64,000 nucleotides of DNA from Pseudomonas sp. FP1742 (GCF_030687145.1 NZ_CP117460.1:2046001-2110000); one strand, 5' to 3'; counted from the stretch's first letter, positions 31,312-42,732 are shown. Program-made: numbers and translations. The notes: a model not told the origin generated them from the sequence alone.

Positions 31312-33105
31312 ATGATCTCCATGCTCTCTGCCCGTCATCGCCGCGCCATTCGTCTGGCCAGCCGTTTTATCGCGCCTTATCGCTGGCCGGCCTTAGGTGC
31401 CTTGCTGGCGTTGATTGTCACTGCCGGCATCACCTTGTCCATGGGGCAGGGGATTCGCCTGCTGGTGGATCAGGGATTCATGACCCAGTCGCCGCATTTG
31501 CTCAATCAATCCATCGGCCTGTTCATGCTGTTGGTGATTGGTCTGGCGATCGGCACCTTTGTGCGGTTTTACCTGGTGTCGTGGATCGGCGAGCGCGTAG
31601 TCGCGGATATCCGCCGTCGGGTGTTCAACCACCTGGTCTACCTGCATCCAGGCTTCTATGAAGACAACCGCAGCTCCGAGATCCAGTCACGGCTGACTGC
31701 CGACACCACGTTGCTGCAATCGGTGATCGGTTCTTCGTTGTCGCTGTTCCTGCGTAACGGGCTGATGGTGATCGGTGGGATTGTCTTGCTGTTTATCACC
31801 AATCCCAAGCTGACCAGCATTGTGGTGATTGCATTGCCGCTGGTGGTCGCACCGATCCTGATTTTTGGTCGCCGGGTGCGCACCCTGTCGCGACAGAGCC
31901 AGGATCGGGTTGCCGATATCGGCAGTTATGTTTCCGAAACCCTGAGTCAAATCAAAACCGTGCAGGCCTATAACCATCAGGTGCAGGACGAGCAGCGTTT
32001 TGCCGCGACCGTGGAAGAGGCGTTCAACACTGCCCGCAAGCGCATCTTCCAGCGGGCCTGGTTGATTACCCTGGTGATCCTGCTGGTGTTGGGTGCGGTC
32101 GGCGTGATGCTTTGGGTCGGCGGCATGGATGTCATCGCGGGGCGGATTTCCGCCGGTGAACTGGCGGCGTTTGTCTTTTACAGCCTGATCGTCGGCGGCG
32201 CTTTCGGCACATTGAGTGAAGTGATCGGCGAACTGCAGCGAGCGGCAGGGGCGGCCGAACGGATTGCCGAATTGCTGCGATCGGAAAACATTATCCAGCC
32301 ACCGACCCATGGGCTGGTGACCTTGCCTGAACGGGTGAAAGGCGATCTGGAGCTGCGCGATGTGCGCTTTTCCTACCCGTCGCGTCCTGAAAGCTATGCT
32401 GTCGATGGCTTGAGTCTGACCATCAACGCCGGCGAAACCCTCGCATTGGTCGGGCCGTCCGGTGCGGGAAAATCGACGGTGTATGACCTGCTGTTGCGTT
32501 TTTACGACCCTGCCGAAGGATGCATCCTGCTGGACGGTGTGCCGCTGACACAACTCGATCCTCTGGATCTGCGCCGCTGCTTCGCCCTCGTCTCGCAAAC
32601 CCCGGCGTTGTTCTTCGGCAGCATTGAAGAGAACATTCGTTATGGCCATCCGACGGCGACATCGGCGCAGGTCCAGGAGGCCGCGAAAATTGCCTACGCC
32701 CACGAATTCATCGAACAAATGCCCAATGGCTACCAGACCCACCTCGGAGACGCCGGGCTCGGTTTGTCCGGCGGGCAACGCCAACGCCTGGCCATCGCCC
32801 GGGCACTGTTGGTGGACGCGCCGATCCTGCTGCTGGACGAAGCCACCAGCGCCCTCGATGCACAGAGTGAACACCTGATCCAGCAAGCCCTGCCCAGCCT
32901 GATGAAAAACCGCACCACACTGGTCATCGCCCACCGGCTGGCCACGGTGAAAAACGCCGACAGGATCGCGGTGATGGATCAAGGAAAACTGGTGGCCGTG
33001 GGGACGCATCAGGAGTTGATTGCGAGCAACGCGCTGTATGCGCGATTGGCGGCGTTGCAGTTTAGTGATGGGCGCCATGCCCCAACCGACCAAGTAACTG
33101 ACTAA
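31312..33105 (+). CDS. ABC exporter, fused permease and ATPase (MsbA/LmrA-like)
   Basis: A 597-residue half-transporter. Six membrane helices span about residues 15-310, and the ATPase domain carries Walker A GPSGAGKST, signature LSGGQRQRLAIAR, Walker B ILLLDEATSALD and the H-loop histidine in VIAHRL. Homodimers of this type export lipids or drugs; the substrate is unknown. ATG at 31312 or 31321 is preferred to an upstream TTG. The last codons lie in a 12-bp tandem repeat, and the stop codon is created by a single C-to-T change in the second unit. Confidence 0.9.
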   Translation: MISMLSARHRRAIRLASRFIAPYRWPALGALLALIVTAGITLSMGQGIRLLVDQGFMTQSPHLLNQSIGLFMLLVIGLAIGTFVRFYLVSWIGERVVADIRRRVFNHLVYLHPGFYEDNRSSEIQSRLTADTTLLQSVIGSSLSLFLRNGLMVIGGIVLLFITNPKLTSIVVIALPLVVAPILIFGRRVRTLSRQSQDRVADIGSYVSETLSQIKTVQAYNHQVQDEQRFAATVEEAFNTARKRIFQRAWLITLVILLVLGAVGVMLWVGGMDVIAGRISAGELAAFVFYSLIVGGAFGTLSEVIGELQRAAGAAERIAELLRSENIIQPPTHGLVTLPERVKGDLELRDVRFSYPSRPESYAVDGLSLTINAGETLALVGPSGAGKSTVYDLLLRFYDPAEGCILLDGVPLTQLDPLDLRRCFALVSQTPALFFGSIEENIRYGHPTATSAQVQEAAKIAYAHEFIEQMPNGYQTHLGDAGLGLSGGQRQRLAIARALLVDAPILLLDEATSALDAQSEHLIQQALPSLMKNRTTLVIAHRLATVKNADRIAVMDQGKLVAVGTHQELIASNALYARLAALQFSDGRHAPTDQVTD

Positions 33106-33119
33106 GTAACCGACCAAGT
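33084..33119 (+). repeat. Three 12-bp tandem repeats across the ABC gene stop
   Basis: AACCGACCAAGT, AACTGACTAAGT, AACCGACCAAGT. The repeat is four codons long (Thr-Asp-Gln-Val in frame), and the TAA stop at 33103 is the mutated CAA of unit 2. Confidence 0.9.
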
Positions 33120-33130
33120 AGAGCACCATA

Positions 33131-33164
33131 AAAAATGCCCGCATCAATCGATGCGGGCATTTTT
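33131..33164. terminator. Bidirectional terminator between the ABC gene and slt
   Basis: AAAAATGCCCGCATC, loop AATC, GATGCGGGCATTTTT. It serves both convergent genes. Confidence 0.93.
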
Positions 33165-33184
33165 GTCAGCGTCTCAAAGCTGGC

Positions 33185-35113
33185 TCATTGATCGTCAAAG
33201 TAACGTTCATGCCAATCCACCAGCGGCTGCGGTGAATTGAGCTTCTGGCCGTAGATCACCGAATATGACAGCACGTTCTGCACGTACTGGCGGGTTTCGT
33301 CGAACGGGATGCTTTCCACCCACACATCGAAGCTCAGGTGGTCGGCGCCGCGCAACCATTGACGCACGCGGCCGGGGCCGGCGTTGTAGGCGGCAGAGGC
33401 GAGCACGCGGTTGCCGTTGAACTGGCTGTGGACCTGGCTCAGATAAGCGGCGCCGAGCTGGATGTTTTTGTCCGGATCGAGCACTTGCTGTGGCGAGGCC
33501 AGGGGAATACTGAACTTGCGAGCGGTTTCCTTGGCAGTGCCGGGCATCAGTTGCATCAGGCCGCTGGCGCCAACGCCGGAACGGGCGTCGTCCATGAAGG
33601 CGCTTTCCTGACGAGTGATCGCGAACACCCAGCTCGAGTGCAGGCCACGGACCTTGGCTTCACGCACCAGGGTATCGCGGTGAGCCATCGGGAAGCGGAT
33701 GTCCAGGTCGTCCCAGTACTGCGCCTGACTGATGGTGCGGATCGCCGGGAAATACCATTTCAGGTCGTAAGCCAGTTTCGCCTGGGCAACCATTTCATCA
33801 CGGCTGAAGTGCCGGCTGACGTGGTACCACTCGCGTCGGCCGTCGACGATCTGCCCGCGTGCATGGAACTCCAGCGCGCGGCGCACACCTGGGGTATTGC
33901 GCACCTTGTTGATCAGCGCCTGGCTGAGCACCAGCGGCTTGTTGATCAGCGAATAGGGCGACTGCGAACGGTCGGCCGCCAGGAAACCGTAGAAGTCACG
34001 CTCGCGAGCCAGGCCCTTGTAAAGCGTTTGCGCTTGCGGATTCTGTGGCTGCGCCAGTTCCAGGCTGCGAGCCTGCCAGTAACGCCAGCGGTTGGTGGTG
34101 GCCAGGTCCTGAGGCAGGCGGCGGGTCAACTGATAGGCATCGTCCCATCGGGCCAGGCGCAACAGCAGGCGCAAGCGCCATTCGGAAACGGTGTTGTCCC
34201 GCAGTTCCGGGTCGTATTTGGTCATCACGTCCAGCGCGCGGCTGTCAAAACGACGTGCGAGGGTCAGGCCGATTTCCCGGGCAATCGCGACTTTCTCGTC
34301 CCGGGAGAAGTGCATGCTGCTGGCGTAGCCGTCGAGCAGGGCCATGGCCTTGTCCGGATCCTGACGGGCCAGGCGGCGCAAGCCGAGGCTGACGATGTCG
34401 GACATCGGCTCATCGGCCGGGATGAAGCGCGACGGCTGGTCCAGCAGCTCAGGTTTTTGCGCCACCTCCACCAGCAGACGGCCGCGCGGGGCGAGGGTCG
34501 TCAGGCCATTGATCAGGCTGTTGGCCAGCGGGTAGTTGCGGACGTGGGCAGCGAGCTTGGTGCGTTCCCAGCGTTTCTGTTCAGTCAGTTGACCATCGGC
34601 GGCCCACATGCCGAACACCGCGTCGCATGCCTCGGGCTGGGTTTTGCCGCTCAGCCAGAGTTTTTCGGCGTTGGCGTAGCCTTCGACCTTACGGTTATGG
34701 CTGATCAGATACTGCGCGTTCAGGCAGTCCAGTTCGGTGAAATTGAGCTTGGGGTCATAATATTTGACGAAGGTCGCCCAATCGCCGCGTTCGGCCAGCC
34801 AGCGCAGCCAGCGCAATTTCATCCAGTTGGCTTGGGGCAGGTCGCCGTGTTCGGCAAGGAAATTCTCGATTTCGGTGTTATCCGCGGTTTTCAGCCGCGC
34901 GGTCAGTTCGTCATAGGCCAGGTAGGGGGTCAGCGGATAATCGCTGAGCGCCTGGCTATAACGGAAATAAGGGCCGGAATCGCCCTTGGCCAGGGCACGC
35001 TTGGCTTCGTCGTAATACTGGCGTTGGGTAGACAGGTCTACCGCCTGGGCGGATTGAACGGCAGCGGCTGTAAGAAGCAAACATGAAAAAAGACTGAAAA
35101 GGCGACTGCGCAT
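33185..35113 (-). CDS. slt: Soluble lytic murein transglycosylase
   Basis: A 642-residue periplasmic enzyme that cleaves peptidoglycan glycan strands to 1,6-anhydromuropeptides. A signal peptide covers about residues 1-24 (LFSLFSCLLLTAAAVQSAQA). A long alpha-superhelical U and L domain follows. The carboxyl lysozyme-like domain has the catalytic glutamate in FAITRQESAFMDD and the GASGLMQLMPGTA motif. The start at 35113 places the signal peptide correctly. Confidence 0.95.
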   Translation of the reverse strand: MRSRLFSLFSCLLLTAAAVQSAQAVDLSTQRQYYDEAKRALAKGDSGPYFRYSQALSDYPLTPYLAYDELTARLKTADNTEIENFLAEHGDLPQANWMKLRWLRWLAERGDWATFVKYYDPKLNFTELDCLNAQYLISHNRKVEGYANAEKLWLSGKTQPEACDAVFGMWAADGQLTEQKRWERTKLAAHVRNYPLANSLINGLTTLAPRGRLLVEVAQKPELLDQPSRFIPADEPMSDIVSLGLRRLARQDPDKAMALLDGYASSMHFSRDEKVAIAREIGLTLARRFDSRALDVMTKYDPELRDNTVSEWRLRLLLRLARWDDAYQLTRRLPQDLATTNRWRYWQARSLELAQPQNPQAQTLYKGLARERDFYGFLAADRSQSPYSLINKPLVLSQALINKVRNTPGVRRALEFHARGQIVDGRREWYHVSRHFSRDEMVAQAKLAYDLKWYFPAIRTISQAQYWDDLDIRFPMAHRDTLVREAKVRGLHSSWVFAITRQESAFMDDARSGVGASGLMQLMPGTAKETARKFSIPLASPQQVLDPDKNIQLGAAYLSQVHSQFNGNRVLASAAYNAGPGRVRQWLRGADHLSFDVWVESIPFDETRQYVQNVLSYSVIYGQKLNSPQPLVDWHERYFDDQ

Positions 35114-35326
35114 GAGACATCCGGGCAGAGAAATCATGACAAGTGCCGGTAAGACCGGCACCTAATTATCTGTAGCTTAGCCTTTTGCCAGCAGCGGGCG
35201 AAAGCTTTGCCGACGTGCCGGCATCAGTTCGCAACAAATGTTGTGCAGAGTGCTTCGACATTGAAATTGCCGGCCTTCTGTAGCCTCAAGTCAGGTAGAA
35301 TGCGCGCCCGGTTTTTGGAGAAGCTC

Positions 35327-37249
35327 ATGACCCTGCTCAAATTCAGCGATGTGTCCCTTGCTTTCGGCGCTATGCCGTTGTTGGACAAGGTGTCCTGGCA
35401 GATCGCCCGTGGTGAGCGGGTGTGCATCATCGGCCGCAACGGCACTGGCAAGTCCAGCATGATGAAGCTCGTCAAGGGCGACCAGAGGCCTGACGATGGC
35501 TCCGTTTGGCGCGCACCCGGCCTCAAGATCGGCGAATTGCCGCAAGAATTGCCGGTAGCCGACGAGCGGACCGTGTTCGACGTGGTGGCCGAAGGCCTGG
35601 ATGGTGTCGGCGAGTTGCTCGCGCAATATCACCACCTGAGCCAGAACATCGTCACCGACGCCGATCTGGACAAACTGATGCACGTCCAGCACGACCTCGA
35701 AGCCCGCGATGGCTGGCGCTTGCAGCAACTGGTCGACAGCACCTTGAGCCGTCTGCAGTTGCCGGCCGACAAGACCCTCGCCGAATTGTCCGGCGGCTGG
35801 CGTCGTCGCGTCCTGCTGGCCCAGGCCCTGGTTTCCGAACCGGACCTGCTGCTGCTCGATGAGCCGACCAACCACCTGGATATCGGTGCCATTGCCTGGC
35901 TTGAAGAAGCGCTGAAGGATTTCCAGGGCGCCGTGCTGTTCATCACGCACGACCGTTCATTCCTGCAGAACCTGGCAACCCGCATCCTGGAACTGGATCG
36001 CGGCGGCTTGATCGACTGGAATGGCGATTACGCCAGCTTCCTCGTGCACAAAGAAGCCACACTGGCCGCTGAAGAAACCGCCAACGCGCTGTTCGATAAA
36101 AAGCTGGCCCAGGAAGAAGTCTGGATCCGCCAGGGCATCAAGGCGCGTCGCACCCGTAACGAAGGCCGTGTCCGCGCACTGAAAGCCCTGCGCGTCGAGC
36201 GTAGCGAGCGTCGTGAGCGCACCGGCAAGGCCAATATCCAGCTCGATACCGCCGACAAGTCCGGCAAGCAGGTGATGGTGCTCGAGAACGTGAGCTTCGC
36301 TCACCCGGGCGGCCCGTTCCTGATCAAGGATTTCTCGATGGTCCTGCAGCGCGGCGACCGCATTGGTCTGCTGGGTGCCAACGGTACCGGCAAGACCACG
36401 CTGTTGAAGCTGATGCTCAATGGTCTGCAACCGACCAGCGGCACAGTGGAAGAGGGGACGCGCATCGACGTGGCCTACTTCGACCAGTTGCGCCATCAGC
36501 TGGACCTGGAAAAGACCGTGATCGACAACGTGGCCGAAGGTCGCGACTTTATCGATATCGACGGTCAGAGCCGACACGTGCTGAGCTACCTCGGCGACTT
36601 CCTGTTCAGCCCGCAGCGTGCCCGCACGCCGGTCAAGGCGTTGTCGGGTGGTGAGCGTGCCCGTCTGTTGCTGGCCAAGCTGTTCAGCAAACCGGCGAAC
36701 CTGCTGGTGCTTGACGAGCCGACCAACGACCTGGACGTGGAAACCCTCGAATTGCTGGAAGAGGTCTTGCTGACCTTCAACGGCACCGTGCTGATGGTCA
36801 GCCACGACCGGGCATTCCTCGATAACGTGGTCACCAGCACCCTGGTCTTCGAAGGTGAAGGCAAGGTTCGCGAATATGTTGGCGGTTATCAGGACTGGCT
36901 GCGTCAGGGGGGCTCGCCGCGCCTGCTGGGCGTGACCGAGAGCAAGTCCGGCAAGGCCGACCTGAACTCGGCAGTGGTGACGGCCGAACCTGCGCCGGTG
37001 GCTGCGGTGGAAACACCAGCGCCGGCGGCTAAAAAGAAGCTCAGCTACAAGTTGCAGCGTGAGCTGGAAGCCTTGCCGGGTCAGATCGAAGCCATGGAGC
37101 AGCAGATCGCAGTGGTTGAAGCGCAAATGGCGGATGCCGGCTTCTATCAGCGCCCTCCTGCCGAGACGGCTGCGGTGATCGCTCAGCTTGAGCAGTTACA
37201 AGCAGAACTCGACGTGATGGTCGAGCGCTGGGCCGAGCTGGATGCCTGA
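35327..37249 (+). CDS. uup: ABC-F ATPase Uup
   Basis: A 640-residue protein with two ABC ATPase domains and no membrane segment. First domain: Walker A GRNGTGKSS, signature LSGGWRRR, DEPTNHLD. Second domain: GANGTGKTT, LSGGERARL, DEPTNDLD. A positively charged inter-domain linker and a carboxyl coiled coil (about residues 565-640) mark it as Uup, an ABC-F protein that acts on ribosomes and branched DNA. The start at 35327 is preceded by a GGAGAAG site; an upstream frame from 35207 is not needed. Confidence 0.94.
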   Translation: MTLLKFSDVSLAFGAMPLLDKVSWQIARGERVCIIGRNGTGKSSMMKLVKGDQRPDDGSVWRAPGLKIGELPQELPVADERTVFDVVAEGLDGVGELLAQYHHLSQNIVTDADLDKLMHVQHDLEARDGWRLQQLVDSTLSRLQLPADKTLAELSGGWRRRVLLAQALVSEPDLLLLDEPTNHLDIGAIAWLEEALKDFQGAVLFITHDRSFLQNLATRILELDRGGLIDWNGDYASFLVHKEATLAAEETANALFDKKLAQEEVWIRQGIKARRTRNEGRVRALKALRVERSERRERTGKANIQLDTADKSGKQVMVLENVSFAHPGGPFLIKDFSMVLQRGDRIGLLGANGTGKTTLLKLMLNGLQPTSGTVEEGTRIDVAYFDQLRHQLDLEKTVIDNVAEGRDFIDIDGQSRHVLSYLGDFLFSPQRARTPVKALSGGERARLLLAKLFSKPANLLVLDEPTNDLDVETLELLEEVLLTFNGTVLMVSHDRAFLDNVVTSTLVFEGEGKVREYVGGYQDWLRQGGSPRLLGVTESKSGKADLNSAVVTAEPAPVAAVETPAPAAKKKLSYKLQRELEALPGQIEAMEQQIAVVEAQMADAGFYQRPPAETAAVIAQLEQLQAELDVMVERWAELDA

Positions 37250-37262
37250 TTGATCCGGCTAT

Positions 37263-37302
37263 AAAAAAAGCCCGGCTTCACTCGTGTGAATGCCGGGTTT
37301 TT
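37263..37302 (+). terminator. uup terminator
   Basis: AAAAAAAGCCCGGC, a loop with its own TTCAC/GTGAA pairing, then GCCGGGTTTTT. It lies just after the stop. Confidence 0.9.
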
Positions 37303-37338
37303 CGTAGGGTATGCAATCTGGAAATCGTTAAAGATCCA

Positions 37339-37431
37339 ATGTGGGAGCGGGCTTGCTCGCGAAGGCGTCATAACATTCAACATCTTTGGTGATTGTCAGT
37401 TCACTTTCGCGAGCAAGCCCGCTCCCACAGG
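37339..37431. repeat. REP doublet between uup and the usp gene
   Basis: GTGGGAGCGGGCTTGCTCGC at 37341 faces TCGCGAGCAAGCCCGCTCCC ending near 37428. Confidence 0.92.
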
Positions 37432-37442
37432 GTTTTATGTAG

Positions 37443-37880
37443 TCAGCTTTTTTGCAGGCGCACCGCAAGTACATCGCAAGGCGCGCCGTGCAGCACATCA
37501 TTGGCGGTGGAGCCCAGCAATAGCGCCAGGCCATGTCGACCATGACTGCCCACCACGATCAGGTCGCACGTTTGCTCCTTGGCGAGGTGATGAATCTCCT
37601 GGCGCGGCTGGCCGTAGGTCAAGTGGCTGTATTCCTTGGAGAGCTCCGGGTATTTCACGATCAACCGTTCAAGGCGCTCCTTGGCCTGATCGAACTGTTG
37701 CTGTTGCAATTGGGAAAGGTCCATCGGCACGTCGCCGCCAAAGGCCATGGCCATCGGCTCGACAATATGCACCAGAGACAGCTTCGCACCATTGCTCACC
37801 GAGAGTTCGCGAGCGCGGTGGATTACAGGATCGCACTCTTCGGTTAGATCTACAGCGACCAGAATGTGGTGGTAGGGCAT
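37443..37880 (-). CDS. Universal stress protein UspA family
   Basis: A 145-residue single-domain Usp. It opens with HHILVAVDLTEECD, and the carboxyl ATP-binding-like segment is VVGSHGRHGLALLLGSTA. The start at 37880 has a strong AGGAG site; the longer frame upstream is antisense to the next gene and rejected. Usp proteins help survival in stress or energy starvation; the partner is unknown. Confidence 0.93.
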   Translation of the reverse strand: MPYHHILVAVDLTEECDPVIHRARELSVSNGAKLSLVHIVEPMAMAFGGDVPMDLSQLQQQQFDQAKERLERLIVKYPELSKEYSHLTYGQPRQEIHHLAKEQTCDLIVVGSHGRHGLALLLGSTANDVLHGAPCDVLAVRLQKS

Positions 37881-37984
37881 GAGGTGCTCCTCCTGAGGAT
37901 TGCAACATTGGTAAGTATGGCTGGTTTCAAGCGCATTGGTTTCAAAGTGACCCAATGGGCTCATCAAGAATCGGGAGTACAGAT

Positions 37985-38422
37985 ATGACGGTCTGGATAG
38001 TGGTGTCAATCCTGCTGGTGGTGCTGAGCCCGCTGGCCTGGTTGCGACCGTCTCGTGCCCAGAGCGGTCGCATGGCCCTGCGCATGGAGGCGCGACGCAT
38101 TGGCCTTGCCATGCAACTGGCGCCCCAGGAGTGGCCGCACTGGCTGAGCCAGGAGCCGCCAAGCCCTTGCGCCCAGTACCATCGGCCGCGTCGTGGCACG
38201 CAACCGGCGTGCTGGAGCTATTGGCAGAAGGCGCCCGGTGTGTGGGTCAATCAGTGGCAGGAGGTTTGCGAGGATGGAGCGTTACTGAATCATTTCGAAA
38301 AATTGCCTGCCAATGTCTACAAGATCGAGGCAGACAAGCAAATGATTGCCCTGTATTGGGGCGAGAAGGGCGAAGCGGAGGTTCTGCAGCAGATCGACGC
38401 CACGCTCAAGGCGCTCGCCTGA
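37985..38422 (+). CDS. Membrane-anchored hypothetical protein
   Basis: A 145-residue protein with one amino-terminal membrane helix (VWIVVSILLVVLSPLAWL) followed by an arginine-rich segment and a soluble domain rich in tryptophan (WSYWQKAPGVWVNQWQE). I recognise no family. A GGGAG site precedes the ATG. It is divergent from the usp gene by about 100 bp. Confidence 0.72.
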   Translation: MTVWIVVSILLVVLSPLAWLRPSRAQSGRMALRMEARRIGLAMQLAPQEWPHWLSQEPPSPCAQYHRPRRGTQPACWSYWQKAPGVWVNQWQEVCEDGALLNHFEKLPANVYKIEADKQMIALYWGEKGEAEVLQQIDATLKALA

Positions 38423-38929
38423 ACCTCGATCTGCAGGCAATAAAAAGCCCGACATCATCATCGGGCTGGGGGTGGCCAGGCAGGCCGGTAATTCTTTGTG
38501 GCACAGATCTTACGCTGGGCATTCGTCAAAGCGTTCAAATTTTTTCTTCAGGGTCCCGCCAGCGTAGCTTGTTAAACACAGGCTGCCGCAAATTAGGGCG
38601 ACTTTTCTAACTATTGATTCTATGAATGGCCTCACATGCATCAGCGTGTTGCAGGGCTTCGTGGTACGGAAGTGACCGGAAAGTCGCGTTTCAACCAGTA
38701 TTTTGGGCGATTGACAATTGCCGGAAATTCCGTGAAGGTGACACACCCAAATCAAACGGGCGTATGAATTGAGCGTTTGTATTACACATCGCTCCTACAG
38801 AATCCCGACTATCGCGTTGGCGGGTGTGCCGGGTGAGTTGGCGTTAGCATTGACGATAAACGTCCTTGCCGAGCCAGTCGCCTGCGTCCGACGTGTACTG
38901 TTCAGCTTCCATATCGTGGAGATCAGTTG
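38423..38929. other. Long upstream region of fadBA
   Basis: About 500 bp without a supported gene. A hairpin at 38445-38467 (AGCCCGA/TCGGGCT, with its A run on the left) would terminate only minus-strand transcripts. A minus-strand open frame at 38510-38755 has no ribosome-binding site or homology I can see. The right half should hold the fadBA promoter and a PsrA-like site. Confidence 0.6.
38753..38766 (+). promoter_or_regulatory. Candidate PsrA operator before fadB
   Basis: CAAACGGGCGTATG fits the reported PsrA pattern (G/C)AAAC-N2-4-GTTT(G/C) with one mismatch in the right half. It lies 164 bp before fadB. PsrA is known to repress a fadBA operon in P. aeruginosa. Confidence 0.5.
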
Positions 38930-41077
38930 ATGATTTACGAAGGTAAAGCCATCACGGTTAAGGCTCTTGAAAGTGGCATCGTCGAACTGAAATTCGACCT
39001 CAAGGGTGAGTCCGTCAACAAGTTCAACCGTCTTACCCTGAACGAATTGCGTCAGGCCGTAGACACCATCAAGGCAGATGCTTCGATCAAGGGTGTGATC
39101 GTCAGCAGTGGCAAGGACGTGTTCATCGTCGGCGCCGACATCACCGAATTCGTCGACAACTTCAAGCTGCCGGATGCAGAGCTTGTTGCTGGCAACCTCG
39201 AAGCCAACAGGATTTTCAGCGATTTCGAAGACCTCAACGTCCCGACTGTCGCCGCGATCAATGGCATCGCACTGGGCGGCGGTCTGGAAATGTGCCTGGC
39301 GGCAGATTTCCGCGTCATGGCCAGCACCGCCAAAATCGGTCTGCCGGAAGTCAAGCTGGGCATCTACCCGGGCTTCGGCGGTACCGTGCGCCTGCCGCGC
39401 ATCATCGGTGCCGACAACGCCATCGAATGGATTGCCGCCGGTAAGGAAAACCGCGCCGAAGACGCACTGAAAGTCGGTGCCGTCGACGCCGTGGTCGACT
39501 CGCAGAAGTTGCACGAAGCGGCGCTGAACCTGATCAAGGGCGCCATCTCCGGCGAGTTTGACTACAAGGCCAAGCGTCAGCCGAAGCTCGAAAAACTCAA
39601 GCTCAACGCCATCGAGCAAATGATGTCGTTTGAAACCGCCAAAGGTTTCGTGGCCGGTCAAGCAGGCCCGAACTACCCGGCTCCGGTTGAAGCGATCAAG
39701 ACCATCCAGAAAGCCGCGAACTTCGGTCGCGACAAGGCGCTGGAAGTCGAAGCTGCCGGCTTCGTCAAACTGGCCAAGACCTCTGCCGCGCAGAGCCTGA
39801 TCGGTCTGTTCCTGAACGATCAGGAACTGAAGAAAAAGGCCAAGGCCTACGACGAAATCGCCAAGGACGTGAAGCAGGCCGCCGTATTGGGCGCCGGCAT
39901 CATGGGCGGCGGTATCGCTTATCAGTCGGCCTCCAAAGGCACGCCGATCCTGATGAAGGACATCAACGAGCACGGCATCGAGCAAGGTCTGGCCGAAGCC
40001 GCCAAATTGCTGGTGGGCCGCGTTGATAAAGGTCGCATGACCCCGGCGAAGATGGCCGAAGTGCTCAATGGCATTCGTCCGACCCTGTCCTACGGCGATT
40101 TCGGTCACGTCGACCTGGTCGTCGAAGCTGTTGTCGAGAACCCGAAGGTCAAGCAAGCCGTTCTGGCCGAAGTCGAAGACAAGGTCAAAGAGGACACCAT
40201 CCTCGCATCCAACACCTCGACCATTTCCATCACCTTGTTGGCCAAAGCCCTCAAGCGTCCGGAAAACTTCGTCGGCATGCACTTCTTCAACCCGGTGCAC
40301 ATGATGCCGCTGGTTGAGGTGATCCGTGGCGAGAAGTCCAGCGAAGTGGCCGTTGCCACCACCGTTGCCTACGCCAAGAAAATGGGCAAGAACCCGATCG
40401 TCGTCAACGACTGCCCGGGCTTCCTGGTCAACCGCGTGCTGTTCCCGTACTTCGGCGGTTTCGCCAAGCTGGTCAGCGCCGGTGTGGACTTCGTTCGCAT
40501 CGACAAGGTCATGGAAAAATTCGGCTGGCCGATGGGCCCGGCATACCTGATGGACGTGGTCGGCATCGACACCGGCCACCACGGTCGTGACGTCATGGCC
40601 GAAGGCTTCCCGGATCGCATGAAGGACGATCGCCGTTCGGCCGTCGACGTGCTCTACGAAGCCAAGCGCCTGGGCCAGAAAAATGGCAAGGGCTTCTACG
40701 CCTACGAGACCGACAAGCGCGGCAAGCAGAAGAAAGTCGCCGATCCGTCGGTGCTGGAAGTGCTCAAGCCGATCGTGTTCGAACAGCGCGAAGTCACTGA
40801 CGAAGACATCATCAACTGGATGATGATCCCGCTGTGCCTGGAAACCGTGCGTTGCCTGGAAGACGGTATTGTCGAGACCGCCGCCGAAGCCGACATGGGT
40901 CTGGTCTACGGTATCGGTTTCCCTCCATTCCGTGGCGGTGCGCTGCGCTACATCGATTCGATCGGTGTGGCAGAGTTCGTTGCCCTGGCTGACCAGTACG
41001 CTGATTTGGGCGCGCTGTACCACCCGACCGCGAAGCTGCGTGAAATGGCCAAAAACGGTCAGAGCTTCTTCGGTTAA
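38930..41077 (+). CDS. fadB: Fatty acid oxidation complex subunit alpha FadB
   Basis: A 715-residue multifunctional enzyme. The amino-terminal enoyl-CoA hydratase/isomerase domain (1 to about 190; [17 protein letters not shown] and [15 protein letters not shown]) is followed by the 3-hydroxyacyl-CoA dehydrogenase domain with NAD motif [14 protein letters not shown]. With FadA it forms the alpha2-beta2 beta-oxidation complex. The start at 38930 (ATG after GTGGAG) is preferred to the TTG just before. It is 30 bp upstream of fadA in one operon. Confidence 0.98.
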   Translation: MIYEGKAITVKALESGIVELKFDLKGESVNKFNRLTLNELRQAVDTIKADASIKGVIVSSGKDVFIVGADITEFVDNFKLPDAELVAGNLEANRIFSDFEDLNVPTVAAINGIALGGGLEMCLAADFRVMASTAKIGLPEVKLGIYPGFGGTVRLPRIIGADNAIEWIAAGKENRAEDALKVGAVDAVVDSQKLHEAALNLIKGAISGEFDYKAKRQPKLEKLKLNAIEQMMSFETAKGFVAGQAGPNYPAPVEAIKTIQKAANFGRDKALEVEAAGFVKLAKTSAAQSLIGLFLNDQELKKKAKAYDEIAKDVKQAAVLGAGIMGGGIAYQSASKGTPILMKDINEHGIEQGLAEAAKLLVGRVDKGRMTPAKMAEVLNGIRPTLSYGDFGHVDLVVEAVVENPKVKQAVLAEVEDKVKEDTILASNTSTISITLLAKALKRPENFVGMHFFNPVHMMPLVEVIRGEKSSEVAVATTVAYAKKMGKNPIVVNDCPGFLVNRVLFPYFGGFAKLVSAGVDFVRIDKVMEKFGWPMGPAYLMDVVGIDTGHHGRDVMAEGFPDRMKDDRRSAVDVLYEAKRLGQKNGKGFYAYETDKRGKQKKVADPSVLEVLKPIVFEQREVTDEDIINWMMIPLCLETVRCLEDGIVETAAEADMGLVYGIGFPPFRGGALRYIDSIGVAEFVALADQYADLGALYHPTAKLREMAKNGQSFFG

Positions 41078-41101
41078 GCGCCCACACTAGAGCGAGAGTG
41101 A

Positions 41102-42283
<1,182 letters not shown>

Positions 42284-42300
42284 GCGTTCGTTGATGGAAG

Positions 42301-42329
42301 CCGGGGCCAAGTGCCCCGGTTTTTGTTTT
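42301..42329 (+). terminator. fadBA terminator
   Basis: CCGGGGC, loop CAAGT, GCCCCGG, then TTTTTGTTTTT. It lies 17 bp after the fadA stop. Confidence 0.93.
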
Positions 42330-42381
42330 TCCGGATTTATTTTTGTTTTTATTTTGAAAAGATTTGAGTGAGGGCCAAAGC

Positions 42382-42618
42382 ATGCCGATACAACCTGGGC
42401 TCTACGAACATTACAAAGGTCCGCAGTACCGCGTATTCGCTGTTGCGCGGCATTCGGAAACCGAAGAGGAAGTGGTCTTCTACCAAGCCCTGTATGGCGA
42501 TTACGGCTTTTGGGTGCGTCCCTTGAGCATGTTCCTGGAGTCGGTCGAGGTTGACGGCGAACAGGTGCCACGCTTTGCTTTGGTGCAAGCCGAACCGAGC
42601 ATTTTTCCTCAGCCATAA
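42382..42618 (+). CDS. DUF1653 family protein
   Basis: A 78-residue protein matching the DUF1653 pattern: GLYEHYKGPQYRVFAVARHSE, then VVFYQALYGDYGFWVRPLSM. These small proteins are widespread in bacteria with no known function. The start at 42382 follows a weak AGGG site. It sits alone between fadA and topA. Confidence 0.85.
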   Translation: MPIQPGLYEHYKGPQYRVFAVARHSETEEEVVFYQALYGDYGFWVRPLSMFLESVEVDGEQVPRFALVQAEPSIFPQP

Positions 42619-42732
42619 GGGGAGTGCGCGCAGAACCCTGCGCTTGACCTCACCTTGTAGCCACTATATATAGCGGTGCCGCGTCAGGCGCCAACCGCCT
42701 TTCACTTCTAGAATTCAGGAATTTTCTGATCC

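Noticed and set aside
38510..38755. 81-codon minus-strand frame upstream of fadB
   Set aside because: Poor composition, no ribosome-binding site, and it overlaps the expected promoter region.
38795..41023. 742-codon open frame on the minus strand opposite fadB
   Set aside because: It is a shadow of fadB in high-GC DNA; the amino-acid mix is typical of antisense frames and fadB is unmistakable.
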